From IMG/VR virus record IMGVR_UViG_3300005617_000141, positions 1 to 36,669 of that record: a stretch of DNA of 36,669 nucleotides; one strand, given 5' to 3'. Origin of the DNA: a virus. A model generated the notes under the pieces. The model saw only the letters and a list, made by a program, of their open reading frames with translations. It did not search any database and was not told the origin of the DNA. Below are positions 15,661-24,313 of this stretch, in pieces; position 1 is the first letter of the stretch, and each line of letters opens with the position of its first letter. The position numbers and the translations under genes are program-made.

Positions 15661-15924
15661 ATGCGCTTCAGGTTCATCGGTCAATACACCAACGGCCACA
15701 CCAGCATCAACGCGAACGGCGTCGACTTCCAGGGGTATGAGCCCGCCGAAGTCGCCGACAGCGGCGCCATCGCCAGCTTGAAGCGCCATCCGGAATTTGA
15801 GGAGGTCGGCGATGAGCCGTCCGGCTTGGAGCCGGTCACGCCGGATGGCATTCAACCCGTCGCCGACGGTCTCGTGCCGAAAGCGCCATCTAAGCGCCGT
15901 GGGCGTAAGCCGAAAGCCGCCTGA
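15661..15924 (+). CDS. small hypothetical head-neck protein
   Basis: An 87-residue protein with a GAGGGAGG ribosome binding site before ATG 15661. It starts MRFRFIGQYTNGHTSINANG, has an acidic middle and ends in a basic KRRGRKPK tail. The N-terminal motif is seen in small phage proteins next to neck genes, and the tail may bind DNA. It overlaps the adaptor gene by one base. Role unknown. Confidence 0.65.
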   Translation: MRFRFIGQYTNGHTSINANGVDFQGYEPAEVADSGAIASLKRHPEFEEVGDEPSGLEPVTPDGIQPVADGLVPKAPSKRRGRKPKAA

Positions 15925-16541
15925 TGGCACGCATCACCTCCTATGCGACGCTGATTGCGGAAATCGATCGCATGCTCGACGGTGCGACCACCGACGACGA
16001 CGCGGCCGGCTTCATCCAGCGCGCCGAGGAAAAGTTCAACACCCGCATCTACAGCCTTGAGACGGAGGACGCGACGACCGGAACCACGGTTGCCGACACG
16101 GCCTATATCGCGCTTCCGACAGGCTATGCGGGCATGATCTCGATCCGCATCGAGGACAATCCGCCGCTTACCCAGCTCTCCCCGAACGATTTCCAGACCA
16201 AGTGGCATGAAGCTTCGTCCGCGCTGCCTGAGAATTGGGCGATCATCGACAGTCAAATCTACTTCGGGCCGACGCCTGACGCGGCCTACACGGTCAACAT
16301 CAACTGTCTGCGCACCCTGACGCCGCTATCGGATGACGATCCCTCTAATTGGCTGCTTGAGCGCCATTCGCGGCTCTATCTGCATGCGGCACTGGTGGAA
16401 GCGTCCCTGTCGGGCTGGGAGGATGCTCGCGCCGCGAATTTCGATGCTCTGGTGGAAAAGGTCATCGCTGAAATCAACCAAGCCGACGCACGCCGCCACC
16501 GTGGCAACAGCGTCGATACGGTCGCGGTCGAGTATTTCTGA
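15924..16541 (+). CDS. head-tail adaptor protein
   Basis: A 205-residue helical protein. ARITSYATLIAEIDRMLDG at the start, QRAEEKFNTRIYSLE and the late LLERHSRLYLHAALVEASLSGWEDARAANFDALVEK region match the phage adaptor family (P22 gp4 and SU10-type) which attaches below the portal ring. Order portal - capsid - adaptor - gp10-like is the usual neck order. Start is TGATG with the previous gene. Confidence 0.8.
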   Translation: MARITSYATLIAEIDRMLDGATTDDDAAGFIQRAEEKFNTRIYSLETEDATTGTTVADTAYIALPTGYAGMISIRIEDNPPLTQLSPNDFQTKWHEASSALPENWAIIDSQIYFGPTPDAAYTVNINCLRTLTPLSDDDPSNWLLERHSRLYLHAALVEASLSGWEDARAANFDALVEKVIAEINQADARRHRGNSVDTVAVEYF

Positions 16542-17971
16542 TGAAGCAGGCATGGGGCGAATATCTTCCCGACCTTGCCCCGCACGGCGTTGAAGGGCTG
16601 GTGACATGCGATGGTGTTTATCCGACCGGCAACGGCTACGCGCCGTTCCGCTCGTTCGAGGCGGCGCCTGAGGGTGATTTGGGGTCCACCTGTCTTGGTG
16701 CAACCTCTTATCGCGCCCTCGGTGAGGTGTGGACCTTTGCGGCCGATGCGACCGACATCCATCTATACGACACGACCGGCTACACCTCGATCAACACCGG
16801 CATGACCTCTTCGGCCGCTTCAGGGGTGCGCTTCGCCGCCTATGCCAATTACATGCTGGTCACGAATGGCTTCGACGCCATCCAGCTTTTTGACCCATCC
16901 AGCCCCGCCGCGACCGCTGATCTGGACGCTAGCGCCCCGACCGCGAAATATATCGGTGTCGTCAAGGGTTTCGTGATCGCTGCCTATGCCGATGATGTTG
17001 CGCAGCGGATCCAGTGGTCGGGAAATGGCGATCCCGCCGAATGGACTTCGGGCACGCTGGAATCGGGCGTCTACGACCTCAACAATGGCGGCGGTGACAT
17101 CACCGGCTTCGTCGGCGGCGACTATGGCCTAATCGTTCAGGAGACGAAGATCATCCGCATGGACTATTCGGCGGATGACGCCGTGTGGCAATATACCGAG
17201 ATCGCCACCGACATCGGCTGCATCGCACCGTGGAGCCTCGCCAGCTACGGCAAGCTCCTTTTCTTTCTGTCTAATAAGGGACTCATGGCCTGCGACGGGA
17301 CGACCGTCCAGGCGATCGGCGACGAGAAGGTCAGCCGGACATTCCTTGCCCTGACCGACCTTGCCTATATCGACAATATGAGTGCGGTCGTTGACCCGAA
17401 GTCATCGCTCTATGTGGTGTCTATCCCGAGCGCGAGCCCGCCGAGTAGCGTCCTCGTCTACCATTACGGCCTCCAGAAGTTCACGACCGCGCCGATCACG
17501 GCGACGCGGCTCTTTTCGGCACTTGGTCAGGATATTTCGCTCGACGCACTCGACGCGATTTACGGCAATCTGGATGCGGTACAGATCAGCCTCGACAGCC
17601 CGGCTTTGAGGGGCGGCTATCCACTTCTCATGCTGTTCGATGGGTCTAATACCTTGGGCTCTCTCGCTGGCGAGATGATGGAGGCCAGCTTTCTAGACGT
17701 TCGGCGCGAATTGATCCCCGGTCGTCGAGCGCGGGTTACGTCGATCAGGCCAATTGATGACGCAGCGGCGGGCAGTGTGTCGGTTGGTGCCGCATCGAGC
17801 CTCGCCGATCTACCCGCCCCCACTATCTTTTCCACTCGCACCAGCGGCGGTTTCTACCGGACGCGAGTTTCGGGCAGTTTCATCCAGGTCGGCCGCCAGA
17901 TTCCGGCCGGCACCGCATGGACCTTTGCGCAAGGATTCGATGTCGAGGCCATGGAGGGCGCGCGCGCATGA
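16541..17971 (+). CDS. tail stabilization / neck protein (P22 gp10-like)
   Basis: A 476-residue beta-rich protein. Repeated blade-like units (YASVDGVYP-like segments, YMLVTNGFDAIQLFD, YIGVVKGFVIAAY, KLLFFLSNKGLMACDG) suggest a beta-propeller, the fold of P22 gp10-type neck proteins. It fits the position after the adaptor gene. It would close the neck and bind the tail. No enzymatic motifs are seen. Start TGATG overlaps the adaptor stop. Confidence 0.8.
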   Translation: MKQAWGEYLPDLAPHGVEGLVTCDGVYPTGNGYAPFRSFEAAPEGDLGSTCLGATSYRALGEVWTFAADATDIHLYDTTGYTSINTGMTSSAASGVRFAAYANYMLVTNGFDAIQLFDPSSPAATADLDASAPTAKYIGVVKGFVIAAYADDVAQRIQWSGNGDPAEWTSGTLESGVYDLNNGGGDITGFVGGDYGLIVQETKIIRMDYSADDAVWQYTEIATDIGCIAPWSLASYGKLLFFLSNKGLMACDGTTVQAIGDEKVSRTFLALTDLAYIDNMSAVVDPKSSLYVVSIPSASPPSSVLVYHYGLQKFTTAPITATRLFSALGQDISLDALDAIYGNLDAVQISLDSPALRGGYPLLMLFDGSNTLGSLAGEMMEASFLDVRRELIPGRRARVTSIRPIDDAAAGSVSVGAASSLADLPAPTIFSTRTSGGFYRTRVSGSFIQVGRQIPAGTAWTFAQGFDVEAMEGARA

Positions 17972-18201
17972 CGGCGGTTCCGCAGCTTATCGATAGTCCG
18001 GCAAACTCGATGCAGTGGATGAGGTCAGCCGCGCGCCTGCTTAATCAAGTCATCCGCTTCACAATGCAGAAGGGCGCCTCGGCCGACCGCCCCGGCAATC
18101 CAACGGACGGCCAGCAATTTTACGACCGGACACTCAAGAAGCCGATTTGGTGGAACACCGAAGACGCCGAGTGGAAGGACGCCACGGGGACGGGAGTTTA
18201 G
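17968..18201 (+). CDS. small hypothetical neck/tail protein
   Basis: A 77-residue protein starting at ATG 17968 (ATGA overlap). It has a short helical N terminus and a C-terminal WWNTEDAEWKDATGT segment like the ends of phage tail accessory proteins that bind or present carbohydrate. Family not recognised. Confidence 0.6.
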   Translation: MTAVPQLIDSPANSMQWMRSAARLLNQVIRFTMQKGASADRPGNPTDGQQFYDRTLKKPIWWNTEDAEWKDATGTGV

Positions 18202-18204
18202 GCA

Positions 18205-19485
18205 ATGGGCCTGTTTAGCAGCGTTTTCGGCAGCAACTCGTCGAGCAAACCGCCCAAATGGGCCAAGCCATACCTTGTGAAGGGTCTCGAGCAAACGCAG
18301 CAGGTTTTCGACACCCAGCAGCCGCGCCTCGATACGATGTCGAATCTTGCCCAGAATGCATTTGAATCGATGGCCCCCGGTGCGTTCAGCGACAACGGTT
18401 TCGTCCAGGGTGCGCAGGACAGTGCGCAGGCCATATCATCAGGCGGTCTTTTGGGCGCCAATCCGGGGCAGGCCACCTATGGGCGCATGATGCGGGGCGG
18501 CAACGACCCGTCCATGTCGGCGATGGGCCGGATGGCTTATGGCGACAACACGAACCCGGCCAGCAAATATGCGGAAGGCGTGGCGCAAGGAAGTTTCCTG
18601 AACCAGCAGCCAAGCGCCGGTCTCTACGGGGACATGATGGACCCACGCTATTCGACCTCAAACCCCTATCTTGAGTCCATGGTCAATCAGGCGCGCAACA
18701 ACGCGATGACGCAGACCAATCGGCTGTTCGCGACGCGCGGCATGGGCACGGGTATTTCGACCCCTTATGCGGCGGCAGCGGCCGGGGCGACCACGAACGC
18801 CGAAAACGCCTTGCGTTATCAGGCGTACAACGACGCGGAAGGTCGCCGGCTTCAGGCCGCAGGCCAGTCCGATAACGCCTTCGGCGCCGAGCGCAGCCGC
18901 ATGGACGCTTCGACCGGCCTTCTGGGCAACATGGCCGATAACGCAGCCAACCGCTCGCTGTCGGCGGCGCAGTCGCTCGGCAACCAGTTCAACGCCGGTC
19001 AGGATCGATCGCTCGATGCGGCCAAGGCGGCGGATTCGGTACAAGGCAACCAGGTGCAGCAAATATTGTCGGCCATCGGCATGACACCTGGCCTGCGGAG
19101 CGCGGACTATGCGGGCGTCGATCCGGCCTTGTCGTTGCTCAATTCGGCGGCGACGATCCCATGGGTCGGCGTCAACGCCTACAATGGCGGGATCACTGGC
19201 CTGACGGGCAAATATGGCACGCAGACTTCGACACCCAGCGTCGCTGGTGCGATCGGCCAGATCGCCGCTATCGCCTCGGATCGCCGTCTCAAGACGAATA
19301 TCGAGCGCGTCGGCGAAATGGACGACGGGCTAGGGGTCTACGAGTTCGACTATGCCGATCCGGCCCGCTTCGGCGAGGGACGCTTCCGAGGCGTCATGGC
19401 TGATGAAGTTGGCGAGCTTCGGCCATGGGCGCTCGGACCGCTGGTCGATGGCGAATACCAAACCGTCAACTATGGAGTGCTGTGA
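18205..19485 (+). CDS. putative ejection/tail protein with a short S74-like chaperone segment
   Basis: A 426-residue protein. Residues 1-340 are low-complexity, Ala/Gly/Asn/Gln-rich and helical, like internal (ejection) proteins. The C terminus has SDRRLKTNIERVGEMDDG (Ser358, Lys363) and ends in VMADEVGELRPWAL and YQTVNYGVL. This is the start of the Peptidase_S74 intramolecular chaperone pattern (SDxRLKxxI) normally at the end of tail spikes. Here it is only about 70 residues and seems truncated, so self-cleavage may be lost. The gene opens a block of three further proteins likely ejected with the DNA. Confidence 0.65.
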   Translation: MGLFSSVFGSNSSSKPPKWAKPYLVKGLEQTQQVFDTQQPRLDTMSNLAQNAFESMAPGAFSDNGFVQGAQDSAQAISSGGLLGANPGQATYGRMMRGGNDPSMSAMGRMAYGDNTNPASKYAEGVAQGSFLNQQPSAGLYGDMMDPRYSTSNPYLESMVNQARNNAMTQTNRLFATRGMGTGISTPYAAAAAGATTNAENALRYQAYNDAEGRRLQAAGQSDNAFGAERSRMDASTGLLGNMADNAANRSLSAAQSLGNQFNAGQDRSLDAAKAADSVQGNQVQQILSAIGMTPGLRSADYAGVDPALSLLNSAATIPWVGVNAYNGGITGLTGKYGTQTSTPSVAGAIGQIAAIASDRRLKTNIERVGEMDDGLGVYEFDYADPARFGEGRFRGVMADEVGELRPWALGPLVDGEYQTVNYGVL

Positions 19486-20306
19486 TGGGGCTGCTAGGCG
19501 AAGGTGGCGGCATGGACGAGATTCTCCGCCGCCTCGGTATCAACATCGGCGGCCAAGGCGGCGGGATGGGCGGCGCGCCTGGCACCGCTGGCGCCGCTCC
19601 GGTTGGCGGCCCCGGCACGATGCCGGCCGGACCTGCTGGCGCGATGCCGCTCGGCGCCCCTCAGCTGGACACCTCGCTTTCCGCCGACCCCTATGCCGGA
19701 CAGCGACCGGAACATGGCGGGTTGCGGGGCTTGATCGACAAGGGGGTCAACGCACTGGGCGGATCGGATCGCCTGAAGGAGATCGGCGCGATCCTCATGG
19801 CGGGCGACGGGAACACGTCGATGCTCAACTATCTGGCGCGCCAAAAGGAAAATGCACAGCAAGACGCGCGCGAACTCAGGTCAGAAGATCGGGCTGATCA
19901 GCGCTTCGACCGGCAGCGGGCTGCGCAGGATCGCGAGTTGAAGATATTCGGTGATTCCGAAACAGGCTTCAAAGGCATCAACGGGCTTGGTGAAATCACC
20001 GATCTGCTGTCTGGCTTGGGTCCAAAGAAGACGCAGGCAGAACTCAATTACGAAGCGATGATGAAATTGCCGCCCGAACAGCGCGGTCAATTTCGCTCGA
20101 TGCTCCCAGGCTACGGGCTGACCGATGACGGGGTAAACGCCTACGTCACCCGCACCAATCGGTCTCGGGCACCAAAGACTGGCGGCGGCGCGGGCGTCAC
20201 CCCAACAGCGCGCGCCAGGTACATCGCAGAGGCCGAAGCCGCCATCGCACAGGGCGCCGATCCGGCGAAGGTTCGCGCTCGCCTTGCCAATATGGGAATT
20301 CACTGA
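19485..20306 (+). CDS. putative internal/ejection protein
   Basis: A 273-residue protein beginning at ATG 19485 (TGATG overlap). The N terminus has a Gly/Ala/Pro-rich region (about residues 20-60), followed by helical segments and a charged, coiled-coil part (about residues 120-150, QQDARELRSEDRADQRFDRQ). The composition fits proteins stored in the capsid and injected with DNA. No motif identifies it further. Confidence 0.55.
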   Translation: MGLLGEGGGMDEILRRLGINIGGQGGGMGGAPGTAGAAPVGGPGTMPAGPAGAMPLGAPQLDTSLSADPYAGQRPEHGGLRGLIDKGVNALGGSDRLKEIGAILMAGDGNTSMLNYLARQKENAQQDARELRSEDRADQRFDRQRAAQDRELKIFGDSETGFKGINGLGEITDLLSGLGPKKTQAELNYEAMMKLPPEQRGQFRSMLPGYGLTDDGVNAYVTRTNRSRAPKTGGGAGVTPTARARYIAEAEAAIAQGADPAKVRARLANMGIH

Positions 20307-20914
20307 TGGGCATCTTTAGCGACCTGATTCCGGGCGGCGGCGGAAAAGCTGGCAAGATGTCTGCGCAGGAAAGCCCCGAATTGAGCCGAGCACGCGAGAA
20401 CAACGAGCAGGGCCGCGACATCTTCCCCGCGCTCGCGGAGACGTACCGCGTCGCCCAGCGCTATCCAGGCGGCATCCCCCAAAACGTGATCGACAAGGTA
20501 CGCAAGGGCGTTGGGTCGGATGATCCGGTGGCTCAGGACTACCAGCTTTTCGACACGCTTGCCGGTCGCGCCGCGCTCGCCAAGTTGAAGCTGTTTGCCC
20601 CGGTCTCGAACGCAGAATTCCCGATCGCCAAAAGCATCGGCGCGAATCCGGTTCTGAAGTTCGACAACAACAAGCAGATCATCGGGCAGGACTTCAGCAA
20701 CGCATCTCGTGCCTATTTTCAGAATGCATTCAAGCAGCGCTGGGCCGCGAAGAATGGCGGTCTGAACGGACGAGACAAGCAGGGCCACAGCTACGCCGAA
20801 GACTTGTCTCGCGTGATGCGGCAACCGGGTATCCAAAATCTGATGCAGGCCCCGTGGAAGCGCAAAGGCGCGGCCAAGGCGAAGGTCATTGACTTCAACG
20901 AGCTGGACGACTGA
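20306..20914 (+). CDS. putative internal virion protein
   Basis: A 202-residue protein starting with a Gly-rich MGIFSDLIPGGGGKAGK and ending in a Lys-rich KRKGAAKAKVIDF tail. The rest is mixed helical, with no recognised domain. It lies between two putative ejection proteins with one-base overlaps (TGATG), so it probably belongs to the same group. Confidence 0.55.
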   Translation: MGIFSDLIPGGGGKAGKMSAQESPELSRARENNEQGRDIFPALAETYRVAQRYPGGIPQNVIDKVRKGVGSDDPVAQDYQLFDTLAGRAALAKLKLFAPVSNAEFPIAKSIGANPVLKFDNNKQIIGQDFSNASRAYFQNAFKQRWAAKNGGLNGRDKQGHSYAEDLSRVMRQPGIQNLMQAPWKRKGAAKAKVIDFNELDD

Positions 20915-22608
20915 TGCCCGACGTTCGGATGCCAGATGGCACGATCATTCGTAATGTCCCGGAAGGGACGACGAAGGCCCAGCTTCAGGCGAAGCTCGCT
21001 AGACGCGCCCCTGCGCCAGATCGGGGGAATGCCTTGGGCTATGCCGATACGGTCGCTCGCGGCCTGTCGGACACAATGACTTTTGGGACAGCCGATAAGA
21101 TCGTCGCTGGACTGAACTCCGTCATCCCTCTCGACAAGGCGACCAACCCGAACATCAAGAGCGTGTGGGAGACTGGTGATCTCGGCGACGCCTTCCGCAA
21201 CAATCTCGGACAGGAAGAGGCCATCGCAGCACAGGACAGCAAGCAGCGTGGCGGCCTGCGCACGGCGGGCCAGATCGCGGGCGCGGTCATCGGGCCCGTA
21301 CCTGGGCGCGGCTTGATCGCAAAGGGTGCTGCCAACCTCGGCAGGCTGGCACCTGTCGCCCGCATTGCCGCAGAGGGCGCGGCCCAGAGTGCTGCGCATG
21401 GCCTGGGCTCCGGCAGCACAACTTCTATCAGAGAGCGTTTGGGGAATGCCGGTATGGAGGGCGCACAGGGCGCGGTCGGCTCCCTTGTGGGTGCTGGCAT
21501 CGTGAGGGGCGGCGCGCGCGCCATCTCGCCCGTCGTCAACCCGGCCGTGGCCAAGCTTGCGAAGATGGGTGTCATCATGACACCCGGCCAGCGCGCGGGC
21601 AGGGGTGTCCGCCAGTGGGCGGAGAACGTCGCCGAGAGCGTTCCCGGCCTTGGCGTGCCCATCCGCGCCGCCAAGCGCAGAGGGCTTGAGCAGTTCAACG
21701 CTGGAGCCATTAACGAAGCGCTGAAACCTATCGGAGCCATGCTGCCGAAGAAGGCCACTGCCGGTCGCGCGGCGATCGAGGCGGCGCAGGAGGCCATCAG
21801 CAACAGCTATGACCAGGCCTTATCGCAGGTGCAGGCCCCGATCGATGACATCTTCCAGCAGGGTATCGGCGCTACTGCCCAGCGAGCCGCAACCCTGCCC
21901 CCCAATGAGGCAGCGGCCTTCAAGCTGATCATGGAGCGCAAGGTCGGCCCACTTCTGTCAGGTAAGGCCGCGCTGGACGGTAAAGCTCTGCAGGACGTGA
22001 CGCGCACCCTCCAGACCATGGCCGCCAAGGCGGATAACGGCGACGTGGCCGGCGAGCTGCTCGCCGACGAACTGCGCGCTACCAGGCAGCATTTCATTGA
22101 CCTTGCCGCTCGGCATTCGCCAGAGGGAACTGACGCTTTCCTCCGCGCCAATGCGGCCGAGGCGAACATGAACCGGATCTATGACGCGGCAGGTAAAGCG
22201 CATGGCGATGGCGTGTTTACACCCCAACAACTTGCCACCGCTACCAGCAAGAAGGGTTTCGGCACCACGACCAAGCGCGCGGCTGCAGGCAAGGCCAGAT
22301 TGCAGGACGTGTCGGACGCCGGAAAGGCGGTCCTGCCGAACACCGTCCCCAATAGCGGCACCACAGAGCGCAACGCTTTCATGGTCGGTTTGGGCGGGAT
22401 CGGTACGGGCACTCTCGGCATCAATCCGGCGATGGCCGGTCTAGCCGCCCCGGCGCTCCCATATGCGCCTGGCGTTGACGCGCTACTCCAGAAACTTGCG
22501 CTTCGCGGCCAAGGCAAAACGGCGAAATCGCTTGCCGAGGAGATACGGAAGCGGGCGTACATCGGGGGGATATTTGGTGCCCCGGTGGCGCTCCAGGTAG
22601 GCGATTGA
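20914..22608 (+). CDS. large putative ejection (DNA transfer) protein
   Basis: A 564-residue protein. The first 30 residues, VRMPDGTIIRNVPEGTTKAQ and on, are a recurring N-terminal domain of phage internal virion proteins. The middle is Ala/Gly-rich, with amphipathic helices and hydrophobic glycine-rich segments (about residues 110-135, 180-205 and 490-515) that could insert in a membrane. This fits a protein forming a DNA channel through the envelope during injection. No lytic enzyme motif was seen. Confidence 0.65.
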   Translation: MPDVRMPDGTIIRNVPEGTTKAQLQAKLARRAPAPDRGNALGYADTVARGLSDTMTFGTADKIVAGLNSVIPLDKATNPNIKSVWETGDLGDAFRNNLGQEEAIAAQDSKQRGGLRTAGQIAGAVIGPVPGRGLIAKGAANLGRLAPVARIAAEGAAQSAAHGLGSGSTTSIRERLGNAGMEGAQGAVGSLVGAGIVRGGARAISPVVNPAVAKLAKMGVIMTPGQRAGRGVRQWAENVAESVPGLGVPIRAAKRRGLEQFNAGAINEALKPIGAMLPKKATAGRAAIEAAQEAISNSYDQALSQVQAPIDDIFQQGIGATAQRAATLPPNEAAAFKLIMERKVGPLLSGKAALDGKALQDVTRTLQTMAAKADNGDVAGELLADELRATRQHFIDLAARHSPEGTDAFLRANAAEANMNRIYDAAGKAHGDGVFTPQQLATATSKKGFGTTTKRAAAGKARLQDVSDAGKAVLPNTVPNSGTTERNAFMVGLGGIGTGTLGINPAMAGLAAPALPYAPGVDALLQKLALRGQGKTAKSLAEEIRKRAYIGGIFGAPVALQVGD

Positions 22609-22692
22609 CCAAGTAGCAAAGCCGGCGGCGATCAGCCCGCCCGCTGCAACGATGGCGCCCTTGATCGCCATCACCGTGAACATTGTGGCCAT
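22483..22692 (-). CDS. antisense small membrane protein candidate
   Basis: A leftward 69-residue frame in an otherwise rightward region. It has one clear hydrophobic segment (about residues 8-31, IKGAIVAAGGLIAAGFATW) and a basic C-terminal half. Its 3' end overlaps the last 42 codons of the ejection protein on the other strand. The upstream sequence has AGGGTGGCGGG just before ATG 22692. It may be a spurious shadow of a GC-rich gene end, or a real gene. Confidence 0.33.
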   Translation of the reverse strand: MATMFTVMAIKGAIVAAGGLIAAGFATWSIAYLERHRGTKYPPDVRPLPYLLGKRFRRFALAAKRKFLE

Positions 22693-22727
22693 CCCGCCAC
22701 CCTAACCGAAACGACCGTCCCAATCCA

Positions 22728-22749
22728 CCCTGCTTCTGCGGGGCTTTTT
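22728..22749 (+). terminator. rho-independent terminator before tail genes
   Basis: CCCTGC (22728-22733), loop TTCT, GCGGGG (22738-22743; one G-T pair) then C and five T (22745-22749). It ends the head/ejection transcript 120 bases after the ejection gene and sits 13 bases ahead of the next ATG. Confidence 0.7.
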
Positions 22750-22762
22750 CTGTGAGGCTCGA

Positions 22763-23308
22763 ATGGCCAAGAACACCGTAGAATCGTGGGATACGACTGC
22801 CTCGAACAATACTGATATCGGCGGGATCAACCTTGCCGAGGGCTGGGCAGCGGCGGGCGCCAACAACGCCTTCCGGGAGGGCATGAAGCAATTCGCGACG
22901 TGGCTGGCTACGCTCTTTGCCACTGCTGCCGATTTCATCGCGGGCACGTCCTCAACCAAGGCGCTGACACCAGACGCGATCACCGATCTCACGACGCCGA
23001 CGACGGTTGCCTATGGCGCGACGATCACGCTCGACATGGACACGCTGACGAGCCTTAACCTCAAGACGACGCTGACCGGCAATCTGACGCTGGCCAACAT
23101 ATCAAATAAGAAGATCGGCAAGGTCATCCGCTACCGCCTGACGCAGGACGGGACGGGCGGGCGCACGATTACATGGGGGAGCGATTATGTCGCGGCGGGC
23201 GGCCTGCCGTCACTCTCATCGACCGCTGGGGCTAAGGATTGTTTCTATCTAACCATCGAATCTTCCACCGAAGTCTCGGTTGATTACGGCCGGAGCTATT
23301 CGACGTGA
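22763..23308 (+). CDS. tail fibre/collar-type protein
   Basis: A 181-residue protein. The start VESWDTTASNNTDIGGINLAEGWAAAGANNAFREGMKQ is a recurring N-terminal unit of phage tail fibre or collar proteins. The rest is beta-strand-rich and Thr/Gly-rich (TLDMDTLTSLNLKTTL, TLANISNKK), fitting a slim fibre. GAGG precedes the ATG at suitable spacing. It overlaps the next gene by four bases. Confidence 0.7.
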   Translation: MAKNTVESWDTTASNNTDIGGINLAEGWAAAGANNAFREGMKQFATWLATLFATAADFIAGTSSTKALTPDAITDLTTPTTVAYGATITLDMDTLTSLNLKTTLTGNLTLANISNKKIGKVIRYRLTQDGTGGRTITWGSDYVAAGGLPSLSSTAGAKDCFYLTIESSTEVSVDYGRSYST

Positions 23309-23913
23309 TCCCCGGCATTATGATGCCACCGCCTCTCACGCGCGAGACTGGCACGGACTTCGTCGCGATCCAGACGGACACCGTGTCAAGCTCGACGATG
23401 GCGACCCTCGGCGCGGTGGCCGGTGATATCGTCTTCGTTTTCGCTGTCAGCGGCGGCACCCCGACGCTATCAGGTGGCGTCGCGTTGACCAGCATAGGCG
23501 GGGGCGGCTACTACAAAAAGCTCGTCAGTGGCGACCTGACGCGCAACGTCACGAATAGCAACGTCGTGACGGTTATGATCCTGCGCGGCGGCTCGACGAT
23601 AGCACTGGCGGTTAGCGACAGTTCGGCCTTGGCGGCGAGCAATCGCAGCGTTGCGGGATATACCAAGAATGCCGCCCATTATGGGCAGTTCGGGGCGATC
23701 TGGACGGGAACGTCGCTCGCCACCGTATCGATCAGCAGTCCAACGACCTTTGCCCAGCGCGCCAATTATGACCCGTCACTTGGGGGCATAAACACGGTCT
23801 ATCTCGCGACACGCTTTCAGCCAGCCAACGCGCCCTACATCAGCGGCACGGCCTTTGTCTGGTCATCCTCCGGGACGACGAACAACTTTGCCATGTTCGA
23901 GGTTCGGTCATGA
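23305..23913 (+). CDS. tail-associated hypothetical protein
   Basis: A 202-residue beta-rich, Ser/Thr/Gly-rich protein starting at ATG 23305 (ATGA). Pattern TLGAVAGDIVFVFAVSGGTP and the C-terminal SSGTTNNFAMFEVRS look like a jelly-roll-like or fibre accessory. No catalytic motif is visible. Its place between a fibre gene and the lysis cassette suggests a virion tail protein. Confidence 0.6.
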   Translation: MIPGIMMPPPLTRETGTDFVAIQTDTVSSSTMATLGAVAGDIVFVFAVSGGTPTLSGGVALTSIGGGGYYKKLVSGDLTRNVTNSNVVTVMILRGGSTIALAVSDSSALAASNRSVAGYTKNAAHYGQFGAIWTGTSLATVSISSPTTFAQRANYDPSLGGINTVYLATRFQPANAPYISGTAFVWSSSGTTNNFAMFEVRS

Positions 23914-23978
23914 TCGAACCGCTCCGGGTCAATCGGCTTCAACCATTTATCGAAACCGCCAACGGGGGCGTGCCGTGA
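23910..23978 (+). CDS. 22-residue mini-protein, coupled on both sides
   Basis: ATG 23910 overlaps the previous stop (ATGA), and TGA 23976-23978 overlaps the next ATG (TGATG). The 22-residue product has a hydrophobic-polar mix with no transmembrane segment. The exact double overlap matches the rest of this genome and suggests genuine translation, if only to carry ribosomes into the next gene. Not recognised. Confidence 0.45.
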   Translation: MIEPLRVNRLQPFIETANGGVP

Positions 23979-24313
23979 TGGATCAACCCTCTTTCCCTGG
24001 CAACATCGAGGCCGCGTTCGTGCGCTTGGAAGGTAAGATCGATCGCATTGTCGACAAGATGGACCATCAGAACGAGGAGACGATGCGCGTTCGCGATCGG
24101 GTCCATGAGATGGCGAACGACCTTACCCCGCTGGTGATGCTCAACATCCCCGACAAGATAGCCGACTTCCAAGGCCGCATCACCTCGCTCGAATCCGATC
24201 GCGAACAACGCAAGGGGGCAATGATCGTTGTGCGCGGCCTGTGGGCGCTAGCAGGGTTCATCTGTGGCGGCGGGGTTATCGGCATCATTCAATACGCTGG
24301 AGGTGGATCGTGA
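23978..24313 (+). CDS. coiled-coil membrane protein, holin-associated candidate
   Basis: A 111-residue protein with an N-terminal charged coiled coil (residues about 10-78) and one C-terminal transmembrane segment (about 84-107, GLWALAGFICGGGVIGIIQYAG). This design resembles XhlA- or haemolysin-type lysis accessories. The next gene, an amidase, starts at an overlapping GTG. A role in holin function or membrane attachment is plausible. Confidence 0.6.
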   Translation: MDQPSFPGNIEAAFVRLEGKIDRIVDKMDHQNEETMRVRDRVHEMANDLTPLVMLNIPDKIADFQGRITSLESDREQRKGAMIVVRGLWALAGFICGGGVIGIIQYAGGGS

